Source: a virus. From it: a stretch of DNA of 44,276 nucleotides. The stretch spans positions 1 through 44,276 of the IMG/VR virus record IMGVR_UViG_3300021057_000172, one strand, 5' to 3'. Position 1 is the first letter of the stretch, and the number at the start of each line of letters is the position of its first letter. The translations under genes and the position numbers were made by a program. The notes beneath the pieces were generated by a model. That model had not been told where the DNA came from. It ran no database searches and saw only the letters and a program-made list of their open reading frames with translations. Below are positions 31,729-39,009 of the stretch, in pieces.

Positions 31729-32081
31729 ACGCCTCCCAAAGCCGCGCGTGCGCGTTCCCCATCATCGATAACCGCTGTCTCTATCAAATCGTTTTTGAAA
31801 GTCGGTCGCTCTAGATGTTTGCCGTCTGCGTAGAATTCTAGTGCCTCAATAAGTAGGCTGTTACGTTTCTTCTCAGATAAAAATGCTTCTGTATATTCTT
31901 TAAGGTTGGCGAGAACAGAGTCGTGGCGCTGGCGTTCCCACGCCAACTCCGTCTTGCCCTTCTCAAGCTCAGCCTGGAGCGCGAGGTAGGCTTGCTCATC
32001 AACGTAATGTTTTCCCCTGAAGGCGCGACTATCCTGACAAGCTATTTCGATCCAGCTATAAACTCTCGGCTTTTCACTCAC
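31725..32081 (-). CDS. Phage early protein with C-terminal ALEFYADGKHLERP motif (118 aa)
   Basis: The second half contains LIEALEFYADGKHLERPTF and ETAVIDDGERARAALGG, a motif pair very common at the C-terminus of small phage proteins with no assigned role. The first half is helical. GTG 32081 is favoured over TTG 32087 for Shine-Dalgarno spacing; both lie within the upstream gene end. Confidence 0.7.
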   Translation of the reverse strand: MSEKPRVYSWIEIACQDSRAFRGKHYVDEQAYLALQAELEKGKTELAWERQRHDSVLANLKEYTEAFLSEKKRNSLLIEALEFYADGKHLERPTFKNDLIETAVIDDGERARAALGGV

Positions 32082-32331
32082 ACCCAATCTCTCCTTCGTC
32101 TTTAGCGAGTTTATCCATCATAAGAAAAAACTGACCAGCAATATGGTACGGGTCTGATGGCAATGCACAGAGAGCCCTTGCTCGCTCACGAACTACGCTA
32201 TCTGGCTGCCCGCTAGTTAATGCAGAAGTCAGTTCCATGTTTGCTCTTGCTCTTTCCAAAAGAGCTTCACCAATTTCCTTAGACGTCATGAAATGATCAA
32301 ATGCTACTTGAAATGATTTTCTGCGTTTCAC
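32074..32331 (-). CDS. Hypothetical early protein (85 aa)
   Basis: I do not recognise it. It is helical, rich in Arg and Ala (ALLERARANMELTSALTS). The GTG has GGGGA about 4 bases upstream. The end overlaps the next gene by 8 bases. Confidence 0.62.
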   Translation of the reverse strand: MKRRKSFQVAFDHFMTSKEIGEALLERARANMELTSALTSGQPDSVVRERARALCALPSDPYHIAGQFFLMMDKLAKDEGEIGCE

Positions 32332-32357
32332 TCAATCCCCTTTCGTGCCTTTGCGGT

Positions 32358-32561
32358 TTATCGTTTTGGATTTTCTTTCGCCATGATGAAAGTTGGTTTT
32401 GCGTTGAAACCGTTGCCATCAATGTGGCTGATCCCAACGCAAATAAAATTCCAGCCGTTTTTTACTAGCGCACTGGCTTCCGCGTCTGAATAGACCGTTT
32501 TAACTTCCTGGTAGTCCAATGTTTCGTTTCCTGGTTTTTTGACCTTTACTCTTGTTGCCAT
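32358..32561 (-). CDS. Hypothetical early protein (67 aa)
   Basis: It begins MATRVKVKKPGNETLDYQEV and contains ASALVKNGWNFICVGISH; a short alpha/beta protein. GGAGAG precedes the ATG at 4-5 bases. It overlaps the end of the previous gene by 16 bases. No family is recognised. Confidence 0.65.
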   Translation of the reverse strand: MATRVKVKKPGNETLDYQEVKTVYSDAEASALVKNGWNFICVGISHIDGNGFNAKPTFIMAKENPKR

Positions 32562-32818
32562 TTTCTCTCCTTCTCTTGAGTGCCTTTGCGGCGGTTAAGC
32601 TTCTCGATATTGTTTATCCACTCACGAAGCTTCAAAAGCTTCCGCATAGAGTCGTTATCGATAGCGCCAAGATACTGACCGTCATGATCAAGCCGGATAT
32701 AAGCGTTCTTAAATGAGTCATCCCCATCGAGAATCAAAGCCATTTCCAAAGTGCCATTTGCCGATTCAAATTTAATTCTTCCAGCGATCCCCCTGAGCTT
32801 GGGCTTGGCGTGTTTCAT
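32546..32818 (-). CDS. Hypothetical early protein (90 aa)
   Basis: From ATG 32818 (ATGA overlap, GGGG five bases upstream) the product has a beta half (GRIKFESANGTLEMALILDG, YIRLDHDGQYLGAI) and a helical C-terminus (LKLREWINNIEKLNRRK). The GTG two codons earlier is less likely. Function unknown. Confidence 0.68.
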   Translation of the reverse strand: MKHAKPKLRGIAGRIKFESANGTLEMALILDGDDSFKNAYIRLDHDGQYLGAIDNDSMRKLLKLREWINNIEKLNRRKGTQEKERKWQQE

Positions 32819-33078
32819 AGCCACCCCAAAAATTCACATGGAAAGCAGTAATCATTTAAAAGCGTTTCATATTCCCACTGAGAAGAAAACCATTGAGCTT
32901 CACCAAAAAACTCTTGGCTGCACATTTCGGATGAGCCCCACATTGGAGCAATTATGGGCGAAGGGTAAACAACTCTGAGGTTGATATCAGTTTCGCTATG
33001 AACAACGGCCCACAAGCTAGGACGCTTTTTCAACTGAGCAATAGTTGGCTTACGTTTGAGCTTGGGCTTGCGGGTCAT
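32815..33078 (-). CDS. Hypothetical early protein, paralogue 1 of an EF(L/V)GWL family (87 aa)
   Basis: It contains LKKRPSLWAVVHSETD, LRVVYPSP and ends LLNDYCFPCEFLGWL. The product at 34352-34576 has matching KKASLWFWQSN, LHIVYPGG and YLNDYFNNFEFVGWL, so the two are paralogues in one early operon. ATG overlaps the previous stop (ATGA). Function unknown. Confidence 0.7.
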   Translation of the reverse strand: MTRKPKLKRKPTIAQLKKRPSLWAVVHSETDINLRVVYPSPIIAPMWGSSEMCSQEFFGEAQWFSSQWEYETLLNDYCFPCEFLGWL

Positions 33079-33218
33079 AGGGCACCAATCACAATCCAGC
33101 CCATCTCAATGCCGTATTCAATCGTTGACCAAACTACTTCATTCGGCTCCCAGTTTTGTTTTCCTGGAATCCAAATTCCTATCTCATCCATTCGCGGGTG
33201 ATACATTACGAGAGTCAC
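33075..33218 (-). CDS. Small hypothetical early protein (47 aa)
   Basis: GTG 33218 makes a GTGA overlap with the upstream stop and has GGGAGG four bases before it; the upstream part of the frame (to 33269) is shadow. The product MTLVMYHPRMDEIGIWIPGK then WEPNEVVWSTIEYGIEMG is a compact beta-rich protein. Function unknown. Confidence 0.6.
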   Translation of the reverse strand: MTLVMYHPRMDEIGIWIPGKQNWEPNEVVWSTIEYGIEMGWIVIGAL

Positions 33219-33421
33219 AGTCCCTCCCACATTGCGCGTTCCATCGATGACATTCCACAAACGGAGCAAGTAACGCTTCCACCAGAGCAGCCGACTTTTT
33301 CAGCTTCGTCTCTGTCTTGAGTTACGCCGCCATCGCGAGTGAAATAAACAACCGGCCCATCGTCATCGCACTTGTGACTTCTATCTGGACCGCAAATGAA
33401 AACAGTTGCTTCGTCAGCCAT
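33215..33421 (-). CDS. Cys-rich early protein (68 aa)
   Basis: ATG 33421 has AGGAGGGGG directly upstream. Cysteines at CGPDRSHKC and VGCSGGSVTCSVC give a five-Cys pattern with a His, probably a zinc site. The end is chained to the next gene by GTGA. Function unknown. Confidence 0.62.
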   Translation of the reverse strand: MADEATVFICGPDRSHKCDDDGPVVYFTRDGGVTQDRDEAEKVGCSGGSVTCSVCGMSSMERAMWEGL

Positions 33422-33842
33422 TCCCCCTCCTCTCGCGCCATGAGGCGAGGGCTTGGTCGAGCTCTTGGAGAATTGATCCAAGCGGTTTCCCCGTCAGCAT
33501 GCAGTCGCGAAACTTATCTGACTTCTCCGCAAGCTGGTCGGCCAAGGCCTTCTCGTCCTCATACATGTCAGCCTTCTGCGCTAGCCCGTCATAAGTGCGA
33601 AGCTGTGCATCTTTGAGCACGCGCACTTGTGCCTTCAGCATGTTGTATTCATCAACGCTGCCTTGATATGGAGTGCGCGAGTCATTCAATCGTGAATTCA
33701 GATGCTCGATATCTTCGAGCGCTTCAGCTAGCTCTTTTTCTTTATCCTCGAATAAATTTCTGATCTGCTCTTCAGCAGCAACTCTGGCTTCATATGAGGG
33801 GTCAAGTTTCATTTCTAAGAGTAGTGTTTTTAGGTCACTCAT
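33414..33842 (-). CDS. Coiled-coil early protein (142 aa)
   Basis: From ATG 33842 (ATGA overlap, GGGGAGG upstream) it starts MSDLKTLLLEMKLDPSYEAR and is dominated by heptads (EQIRNLFEDKEKELAEALED). It may be a structural or regulatory partner. No catalytic motif is visible. Confidence 0.65.
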   Translation of the reverse strand: MSDLKTLLLEMKLDPSYEARVAAEEQIRNLFEDKEKELAEALEDIEHLNSRLNDSRTPYQGSVDEYNMLKAQVRVLKDAQLRTYDGLAQKADMYEDEKALADQLAEKSDKFRDCMLTGKPLGSILQELDQALASWRERRGNG

Positions 33843-33946
33843 ACATTCCTCCCCACAAAAGCCACACACACTTGCATGCACCAGTGAACAGCTAGCACGG
33901 CTGAGAAGTAGAAAAGGAAACGGAAGGTGACGGCGATCTTATTCAT
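33839..33946 (-). CDS. Tiny single-span membrane protein (35 aa)
   Basis: ATG 33946 gives MNKIAVTFRFLFYFSAVLAV then HWCMQVCVAFVGRNV, one hydrophobic span. Both ends form ATGA overlaps with neighbours and GAGG lies 7 bases before the start, which strongly supports it. Possibly an exclusion or host-membrane effector; unproven. Confidence 0.6.
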   Translation of the reverse strand: MNKIAVTFRFLFYFSAVLAVHWCMQVCVAFVGRNV

Positions 33947-34167
33947 GGCTTCACCTCGAAGGCTGCACAAGAGAAAGTTTGTAGCTTATCAAACATAAAC
34001 CCGCTGCCTAATTTGTAGCAGTACTTAGGCGCGTGAAACTCCCAGTATTTACAACTTATACACTTGCGCTTATCTCCCCACGATTGCAGTTCTTCATTTA
34101 TGTGTTTGATGGAAATGAATTCTAGATCCTTTTCCTCAAATTTCGGAACTCCGTTAACTGTTTTCAC
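33943..34167 (-). CDS. Cys-containing early protein (74 aa)
   Basis: GTG 34167 makes a GTGA overlap and has AAGGGGG upstream. The second half has KCISCKYWEFHAPKYCYKLG and FSCAAFEV, four or five cysteines fitting a zinc site (FxC...C type). The upstream extension of the frame is rejected as shadow of the neighbour. Function unknown. Confidence 0.62.
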   Translation of the reverse strand: MKTVNGVPKFEEKDLEFISIKHINEELQSWGDKRKCISCKYWEFHAPKYCYKLGSGFMFDKLQTFSCAAFEVKP

Positions 34168-34355
34168 GACGCCCCCTTCACAAGCTCCACGCGCAACGGC
34201 GGAAGGTTGTTTGTGCTGAGCTTTCTGCGCCAGTCCCTTTGCGCCTGCTTTGCGCATGGCTTGCAATTGTACTGGTAGCCATCACCATGCACATGCGAGC
34301 GCTTGTAGAATTCTGAGAACGGCTTGGTCTGGTTACATTGGCGGCAGGTTTTCAT
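34164..34355 (-). CDS. Small zinc-binding protein of CxxC...F..FYKR type (63 aa)
   Basis: The start MKTCRQCNQTKPFSEFYKR and the later YNCKPCAKQAQRDW match a widespread phage zinc-binding motif (CRQC, then CKPC) seen near HNH-type proteins. ATG 34355 makes an ATGA overlap. No HNH catalytic residues follow, so it is not called a nuclease. Confidence 0.7.
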   Translation of the reverse strand: MKTCRQCNQTKPFSEFYKRSHVHGDGYQYNCKPCAKQAQRDWRRKLSTNNLPPLRVELVKGAS

Positions 34356-34576
34356 AACCAACCTACAAATTCAAAATTGTTGAAATAGTCGTTTAGATAA
34401 TCGGCCTTTACAAAGGCAGTTCTTACCCATTCGTCCGGCAAGTTGTGGCTAGTATTATTGCATATTGTTAGTCCTCCAGGATAAACAATATGCAATTCAG
34501 TTGTTTGGCCAGAGTTGCTTTGCCAAAACCATAGGCTTGCCTTTTTATTCATCTGATTTAAAGTTGGTTGTTTCAT
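34352..34576 (-). CDS. Hypothetical early protein, paralogue 2 of an EF(L/V)GWL family (74 aa)
   Basis: See the product at 32815-33078: shared LWFW, LHIVYPGG and EFVGWL segments. ATG has AAGGAGGGGG just upstream and makes an ATGA overlap with the gene before. Function unknown. Confidence 0.7.
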   Translation of the reverse strand: MKQPTLNQMNKKASLWFWQSNSGQTTELHIVYPGGLTICNNTSHNLPDEWVRTAFVKADYLNDYFNNFEFVGWL

Positions 34577-34734
34577 GCCCCCTCCTTCTTGAAAACCGCG
34601 TCGAGTAACGACTTAGCCCCGAATTCCTTCAGGGCCTTGTCTAACCCCTCGTCTGACCGGTTTGCTTTGATTTCTTTCCATTCTTTGATGACTTGTTCTT
34701 CTGCCTTGGTAAGTTTTCGAGGAATTTTCTTCAT
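34573..34734 (-). CDS. Small charged helical protein (53 aa)
   Basis: The frame MKKIPRKLTKAEEQVIKEWK, then EIKANRSDEGLDKALKEF is joined by ATGA at both ends to the replisome-organiser-like gene and the paralogue-2 gene. Two ATGA overlaps make it very likely real though short. It could be a DNA-binding helix-turn-helix, unproven. Confidence 0.68.
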   Translation of the reverse strand: MKKIPRKLTKAEEQVIKEWKEIKANRSDEGLDKALKEFGAKSLLDAVFKKEGA

Positions 34735-35438
34735 GCGCCCTCTTTCGCTTCAGATTGGTCTATAATCGATTCGCGTTCTTGTTTGGCTTCCCACATGGCT
34801 TTGATCAATTTCGATAAGCCACGGACCTCGTATGCGTTTTTCTTAAGGGTCCTGACGTACTTCAGGCCACCGATCAAATCGAGGTATTCACAGCGTTGCT
34901 TTCCAAGCCATTCTTTCGCTTCCGCATTTTGCGATGTATCGAAAAGGCGACATGCTGTGAAACACAGTTCGGCTTCAAGCAACCAATCCGTATCCGGTGA
35001 ATTCAAATCAAAATTTTTCTTATTATTGTATTTATCTTTATCTGTATCTGTATCTAAGCGCGATTCGTTCGCGCCACGATCACGCCGCGGTCGTGGTTTT
35101 TTTGAATCGTAGTCCAACCATTCCAATAGGATAGGCATTTTTATTTTTATGAAAGCGCCATCAACGTGAAACTCAAGTAAGCCGAAGGTGGCACATTCGT
35201 GCAACAAACGTGACACATTGGTGGCACTAAGGCGTAACGTATCCCTCACCGTGCGGGAGTGAAAAGTGAAGCAACAATCATCGATTGTGACCTCACGGTC
35301 GGTCGGTTTTTCAAGCTTTTCAACGCACATTTCCACAAGCCACCAGTATGCACATGGTCCTTTGTGACCCATGGTTTCATAAAGATGCTCCATCGATTTG
35401 CCACGATTATTGTCGGCGAAGTGTTTGAACCATTTCAT
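34731..35438 (-). CDS. Replisome organiser-like protein (235 aa)
   Basis: From ATG 35438 (ATGA overlap) it starts MKWFKHFADNNRGKSMEHLY and continues GPCAYWWLVEMCVEKLEK, which is the winged-helix start of phage replisome organisers (DnaD/DUF4373-like initiators). A basic linker (KKPRPRRDRGANESRLDTD) follows and a helical C-terminus that could recruit a helicase loader. It is the best candidate for the replication initiator; no helicase, primase or polymerase gene is present. Confidence 0.72.
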   Translation of the reverse strand: MKWFKHFADNNRGKSMEHLYETMGHKGPCAYWWLVEMCVEKLEKPTDREVTIDDCCFTFHSRTVRDTLRLSATNVSRLLHECATFGLLEFHVDGAFIKIKMPILLEWLDYDSKKPRPRRDRGANESRLDTDTDKDKYNNKKNFDLNSPDTDWLLEAELCFTACRLFDTSQNAEAKEWLGKQRCEYLDLIGGLKYVRTLKKNAYEVRGLSKLIKAMWEAKQERESIIDQSEAKEGA

Positions 35439-36037
35439 ATCCAAACATCCCCAAAGCCAGCCATGATTTCTTCAGCGCAAGCAACGGCGTCCGAAAAGAT
35501 TTCGGAGCCAGTGAAGTGGATGACTCGCCCATGTCCACTTAAGTAGCGGTCTCGTTTTTTATCATTGGCCGCTTGCTTCTTAGTCTTTTCATGAAAGTCA
35601 TGGCCATCGCATTCTAGTATTACAAAGCGCCGACAGGTTTCATAAGTTGTCCTATTGAAGTATTTTGAAGTGATAAAAAAATCGACTCGGTAGGGCCCAA
35701 TCTCATACTGAGGTCGTATGATAAGTTCCTTATCAACTGTTCGTTTTCTTAATTCTGGGTCATCAGTGCTGATTTTATCGAATTCAAGTGTCCCCTTATA
35801 AATCAAAGCCGCTGCCATCATTTGTTCGATTGGGGACTCTGCTTTTTCCATTAACTCAACGCCTACAGCCATGTTTTTGCAAACAGCCTTTCGGGCTAAG
35901 GCATTGAAGGCTATGAAAGCCAATGGGTTCATTTTCTCTAAAAACTTAGGGTCTAGAATAAGAGCGGTATCTTCTTTTTGTGGATACATGCTCTTTATAA
36001 AAGCCCTTATGTTAAGTTCGCTAACGGTGTTTTCCAT
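35435..36037 (-). CDS. PD-(D/E)XK nuclease of DUF559/VSR-like type
   Basis: The sequence has an ESPIEQ helix (E71), YRVDFFI with D119, then VILECDGHDFHEKTKKQ with E142 and D144 and a nearby Lys, and a final GHGRVIHFTGSEIF. These fit the DUF559-type endonuclease core. It directly precedes the replication initiator and follows the attP region. It may nick or cut DNA in replication, recombination or host DNA degradation. The ATG has AAAGGA at 7 bases. Confidence 0.78.
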   Translation of the reverse strand: MENTVSELNIRAFIKSMYPQKEDTALILDPKFLEKMNPLAFIAFNALARKAVCKNMAVGVELMEKAESPIEQMMAAALIYKGTLEFDKISTDDPELRKRTVDKELIIRPQYEIGPYRVDFFITSKYFNRTTYETCRRFVILECDGHDFHEKTKKQAANDKKRDRYLSGHGRVIHFTGSEIFSDAVACAEEIMAGFGDVWI

Positions 36038-36120
36038 GCTGATTTCCTTTTGTTGTGGTCGGTGGTGTGGTAGTATATGAATTAAGGATGCTGAGAATGT
36101 GAGCAGGTTGAGAAATCAAC

Positions 36121-36180
36121 TTTCCCCACGTTTTCCCCACGAACTGCGGCCAAGTGCGACCCAACTGGGACAAACTGGGC
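36121..36180. repeat. Short direct repeats beside attP (possible integrase arm sites)
   Basis: TTTCCCCACG occurs at 36121-36130 and 36132-36141. AACTGGGA and AACTGGGC occur at 36163-36170 and 36173-36180. They lie within 100 bases of the tRNA half, where arm-type sites for an integrase are expected. Binding is not shown. Confidence 0.4.
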
Positions 36181-36215
36181 CAAGGTAAGTTGTCAGCTAA
36201 ATTGAGGTAAGTATA

Positions 36216-36268
36216 TGGTGACCCCACCCCGACTTGAACGGGGATCGACGGTTTAGGAAACCACTGAT
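36216..36268 (-). other. Putative attP core: 3' half of a tRNA-Arg(CCU) gene
   Basis: Reading the minus strand from about 36264 to 36216 gives an anticodon arm with CCT (stem 36264-36260/36252-36248, loop TTCCTAA), a 4-base variable region, a T arm CCCCG-TTCAAGT-CGGGG and an acceptor half TGGGGTC-A-CCA. The 5' half of a tRNA is absent. This is a truncated tRNA fragment, typical of phage attP cores that rebuild the host tRNA gene after integration. It ends 36 bases beyond the integrase stop codon. Confidence 0.85.
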
Positions 36269-36303
36269 GCTTAACTTCTAGGGCTTTGTCTTGTTTAATG
36301 ATA

Positions 36304-37422
36304 TCAAACATTTGAGCCCTCTTTATTGTTCTTAGATGGCTTCTTTTCCCCATCACTTCCCCAATTAAGACCAGCTAACTGAGGTACTTTTATCAATTCT
36401 TCTAAGCCTCTTAATTGATCAACTGTGAGTTTTGCATAGATGTCTTTTTGTACTTTTGACGATGATCCAAACATCTTTTCTCTCTGTGCGTCAGTGAATC
36501 TAGTATCAACGACAGCAAGCCCCTCAATCGTCGCTCGAAGGTCATGCAAAGTGAAATCACGCTTTAAGCCAGACGCAACTCTAATTCTCTCAAACTGGTC
36601 ACCATAACCGCCATCTGACATCGGCCTAAGAATACTTCTTTGATTTGGAAACACCCACTTAGATTTTGAAGTAGCCTTTCTCTTCACTAAAAGCTCTTTA
36701 ACCAAAGAATTCAAAGGAACGACCCTTGGCTTTCCGGTCTTGGTGTCTTCTTCCTCTAAGGTATAGGCGTCATTTTCAAAGTCGATACGAGTCCACTCCG
36801 CATTGGTAATTTCGCCGCCTCGTAAGCCCATAGTGAGCGCCATTAAAATAATTAAAGGAGTTCCACCTCGATGTTTAAACACCTCAGTTAAAAACTGGGT
36901 TATTTCTTGTTCAGTTAGATTGATACGAGCTTTTCTCTTTCGCTTTTTAAGTTCTAGCTCTGGTAGGAATTTAATGTACTTCTTTTTTTTGCACCACTTT
37001 AGGAAGTGAGCTAACACCTTACGGTGATTAGTCGGGTCCATGTCTTTCTTAGCTCTAAGATATTTAGTCCAAAGGTCATCATCGATTTCGCTTAGTTTGT
37101 AGCGACCGAAATAAGGCTTTAAATGGAGTCCAATAAGTGACCGGCATTCAATCAGTGTGGACTCTCTAATGTCTTCAAGTCGAAATTCCTCTTCGCGGTC
37201 AGCAATGTAATCTGGAAATATTGTACTTGCTAAAAGCTTGTGGCCAGAGCCACCCTTTTCTTCGATCTTTTGCAAAAGAATGCGCTTAGCTTCTTTAGCT
37301 TGAAAATATGTCTCAGCATCAAGACGAATTTCTTCGCGGCGTTTATCCACCGTGCCTCGAAAATAAAATGCTTCCCCAATTTGAAATATTTCTGGGTCTT
37401 TTGTCCGAGTACGTTTAGGCAC
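36304..37422 (-). CDS. int: Tyrosine recombinase / phage integrase
   Basis: From GTG 37422 (GGGGAA about 8 bases upstream; in the end of the excisionase candidate) the product has 372 residues. The catalytic domain shows R in GLRGGEITNAEW, H-x-x-R in TLHDLRATIEGL, and Y in KDIYAKLT. The residue two before the usual GH.S motif is altered: GSSSKVQKDIY where most family members have a His (or Trp), so the third active-site residue is not conserved. An arm-binding-like N-terminus and core-binding domain (HFLKWCKKKKYIKFLP) are present. It should integrate the phage at the tRNA-Arg gene. Confidence 0.92.
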   Translation of the reverse strand: MPKRTRTKDPEIFQIGEAFYFRGTVDKRREEIRLDAETYFQAKEAKRILLQKIEEKGGSGHKLLASTIFPDYIADREEEFRLEDIRESTLIECRSLIGLHLKPYFGRYKLSEIDDDLWTKYLRAKKDMDPTNHRKVLAHFLKWCKKKKYIKFLPELELKKRKRKARINLTEQEITQFLTEVFKHRGGTPLIILMALTMGLRGGEITNAEWTRIDFENDAYTLEEEDTKTGKPRVVPLNSLVKELLVKRKATSKSKWVFPNQRSILRPMSDGGYGDQFERIRVASGLKRDFTLHDLRATIEGLAVVDTRFTDAQREKMFGSSSKVQKDIYAKLTVDQLRGLEELIKVPQLAGLNWGSDGEKKPSKNNKEGSNV

Positions 37423-37615
37423 TTTTCTTTTCCCCAAAGACGGCCTCAAGCTCTTTTGGATCATAGAGTGCTTTGTTGCCGCGTCCATAGTTGTTGATCT
37501 TTTTTAACTTAGTATATTTATAAAGCGTGCTGACAGAAATCCAATCATAACCCTCAATACCGCGTAAGTGGTTGATAAATTCTATCGCTTGCTTTGCATC
37601 TAACCTTTTCTTCAT
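37415..37615 (-). CDS. Putative excisionase / MerR-type HTH (66 aa)
   Basis: From ATG 37615 (GGGAGT about 6 bases upstream) the product has WISVSTLYKYTKLKKI and RGNKALYDPKELEAVF, which fit an excisionase/HTH_17 winged helix that binds at attachment sites. It overlaps the integrase start by 8 bases and is translated just before it. An alternative is a small regulator of the integrase operon. Confidence 0.7.
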   Translation of the reverse strand: MKKRLDAKQAIEFINHLRGIEGYDWISVSTLYKYTKLKKINNYGRGNKALYDPKELEAVFGEKKSA

Positions 37616-37671
37616 ACCCACTCCCACATTCACCCGCCCGCATCTGGGAAAAGACTTGGGCGGGGAATGAA

Positions 37672-38049
37672 TTATTGCGATAACGTTCCTTTAGCTTTGG
37701 CCACAACCGTATGGCCTATCATTTCTTTCATTTTATGAAATTCGGTTGGATCAGTATAAATGTCCACATTCCAAACCGGTTCGCCGTCTTTAAACTGTAA
37801 TGAGAATGATCCTGCCTTCGAACCTTTTTGCTTCATTAGAATAAGCTGACTCATTATTTTAACAACTAAAATCAATTCCTCCTCGGAACCCTTTAGGGCA
37901 ATGGCATTAACAATCTTTACAGCCTTCAAATATTCGTCCGGCTCATCAAAGTCGAAATACTTATCGTTCACAGTTTCAAAAACCTTCTGAAACTCTTCTG
38001 ACTTTTTATCGAGTGAGTTAAACCAACTCTTAAATTTATTTAGCTCCAC
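37672..38049 (-). CDS. Hypothetical early protein (125 aa)
   Basis: From GTG 38049 (GGGGAGGGG upstream) the product has LNKFKSWFNSLDKKSEEFQK, an acidic YFDFDEPDEYLKAVKIV and a helical middle. It overlaps the XRE-type gene by 14 bases. I do not recognise it. Confidence 0.62.
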   Translation of the reverse strand: MELNKFKSWFNSLDKKSEEFQKVFETVNDKYFDFDEPDEYLKAVKIVNAIALKGSEEELILVVKIMSQLILMKQKGSKAGSFSLQFKDGEPVWNVDIYTDPTEFHKMKEMIGHTVVAKAKGTLSQ

Positions 38050-38296
38050 GCTTCCCCTCCCCAATTTCATGCTTCATCTTTTTCTCGTATTCATCTTTGA
38101 GCTGCTTCACTATGCTCTTTTCATCCAAGCCAAGAATGACGATGAGCTTTCCCAGCACTGGCAGCGGTATTTTGCTTTTGCCAGCTTCCATGAGGCAGAC
38201 GAACATGCTTGAGTCATAGCCAAGCTTTTTTGCTAGCTCTAGCTGAGTCATGGGCTTGGCTTCGCGGGCTTGGCGGATGTAGGTGGAGAGGGTCAT
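38036..38296 (-). CDS. XRE-family helix-turn-helix regulator (86 aa)
   Basis: Residues of about 4-56 (LSTYIRQAREAKPMTQLELA, KKLGYDSSMFVCLMEAGKSK) form a XRE-type helix-turn-helix. The rest is Lys-rich. ATGA overlap with the upstream RHH-like gene. Likely an early-gene regulator or a copy-control protein. Confidence 0.85.
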   Translation of the reverse strand: MTLSTYIRQAREAKPMTQLELAKKLGYDSSMFVCLMEAGKSKIPLPVLGKLIVILGLDEKSIVKQLKDEYEKKMKHEIGEGKRGAK

Positions 38297-38724
38297 GTAT
38301 CATCCATAATTAACTTAAGCCTAAATCCACGATCAACGAGTGACTTTGCATAGAGTTTTCCATTTCCAGAAATAAGAGATTTAAGCATTTTAATTTCTCT
38401 GTTTTTGAAATCGCTATCAGGCAAAGCAGATAGTTTTTCTAATGCCCTTTCAATAACAGGTGATGCTCTTTGAATAGTAACAATGTCGTCAATATGGATA
38501 GGAATCTTTGGAAAGGTTTCTTCAAGGTCATCCATTGCCTGAGAGATATACTTTCTAAAAGCCTCATAAAATGCACGACGCCGATCAATCGTTGTATACA
38601 GCGCGCACAAATAATGAAACCTCGCTTCGTCTCTTAAATTAAAAACCAGTTGGATTTTTCCGCGCTTCAAGCCGCTGTCATTTTCCTCAATAAACTTTTG
38701 TAAGTTTTTGTAATTTAAACTCAT
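38293..38724 (-). CDS. RHH-like DNA-binding protein, paralogue of 27757-28059
   Basis: GKIQLVFNLRDEARFHYL and FYEAFRKYISQAMDDLEE match the 27757-28059 product (GKVQFRVTKNEEKRFSSL ... HFARKYVIQMMDDLEI) at the same spacing. The C-terminal half (about 70 residues) is extra. Probably a regulator. Upstream gap 38725-38739 has a ribosome site only. Confidence 0.68.
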   Translation of the reverse strand: MSLNYKNLQKFIEENDSGLKRGKIQLVFNLRDEARFHYLCALYTTIDRRRAFYEAFRKYISQAMDDLEETFPKIPIHIDDIVTIQRASPVIERALEKLSALPDSDFKNREIKMLKSLISGNGKLYAKSLVDRGFRLKLIMDDT

Positions 38725-38739
38725 CCATCCCCCGCGTGG

Positions 38740-39009
38740 TTATTCTTTTTCTTTGTTAAGCGCTTCAATCAGAGCGTCGGCGTATCTGACGGCAAACGCA
38801 GAAGTGTTTTTGACCATGTTCGCAACTGCCACAGTATCTTTTTCAGCATCTCCAGATGAACCCACCTGAGAAAGAGGACCGCCGATAATCCCCTGCATCG
38901 CCATCGCTGCGAAATACTCGCGCTTGGTGAGGCCCCACTGTTCAACCCTTGTATCCATAGCAAGAGGGACAATAATTGGATTAACTGATTCTCTCGGGTC
39001 AGTAGCCAT
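38740..39009 (-). CDS. Small phage protein with LTKREYFAAMAMQG motif (89 aa)
   Basis: The segment GLTKREYFAAMAMQGIIGGP is common in phage early proteins without known role. The rest is helical. ATG follows the stop of the next gene directly, with GGAGGGGG upstream. Confidence 0.72.
   Translation of the reverse strand: MATDPRESVNPIIVPLAMDTRVEQWGLTKREYFAAMAMQGIIGGPLSQVGSSGDAEKDTVAVANMVKNTSAFAVRYADALIEALNKEKE

Noticed and set aside
36216-36268. Complete tRNA-Arg gene
   Set aside because: Only anticodon arm, T arm and acceptor 3' half are present; no D arm or 5' acceptor strand can be found upstream.
36021-36356. Leftward open frame of 111 codons across attP and the integrase end
   Set aside because: It runs through the tRNA half and overlaps the int 3' end and the nuclease start; composition is not protein-like and no ribosome site is seen.
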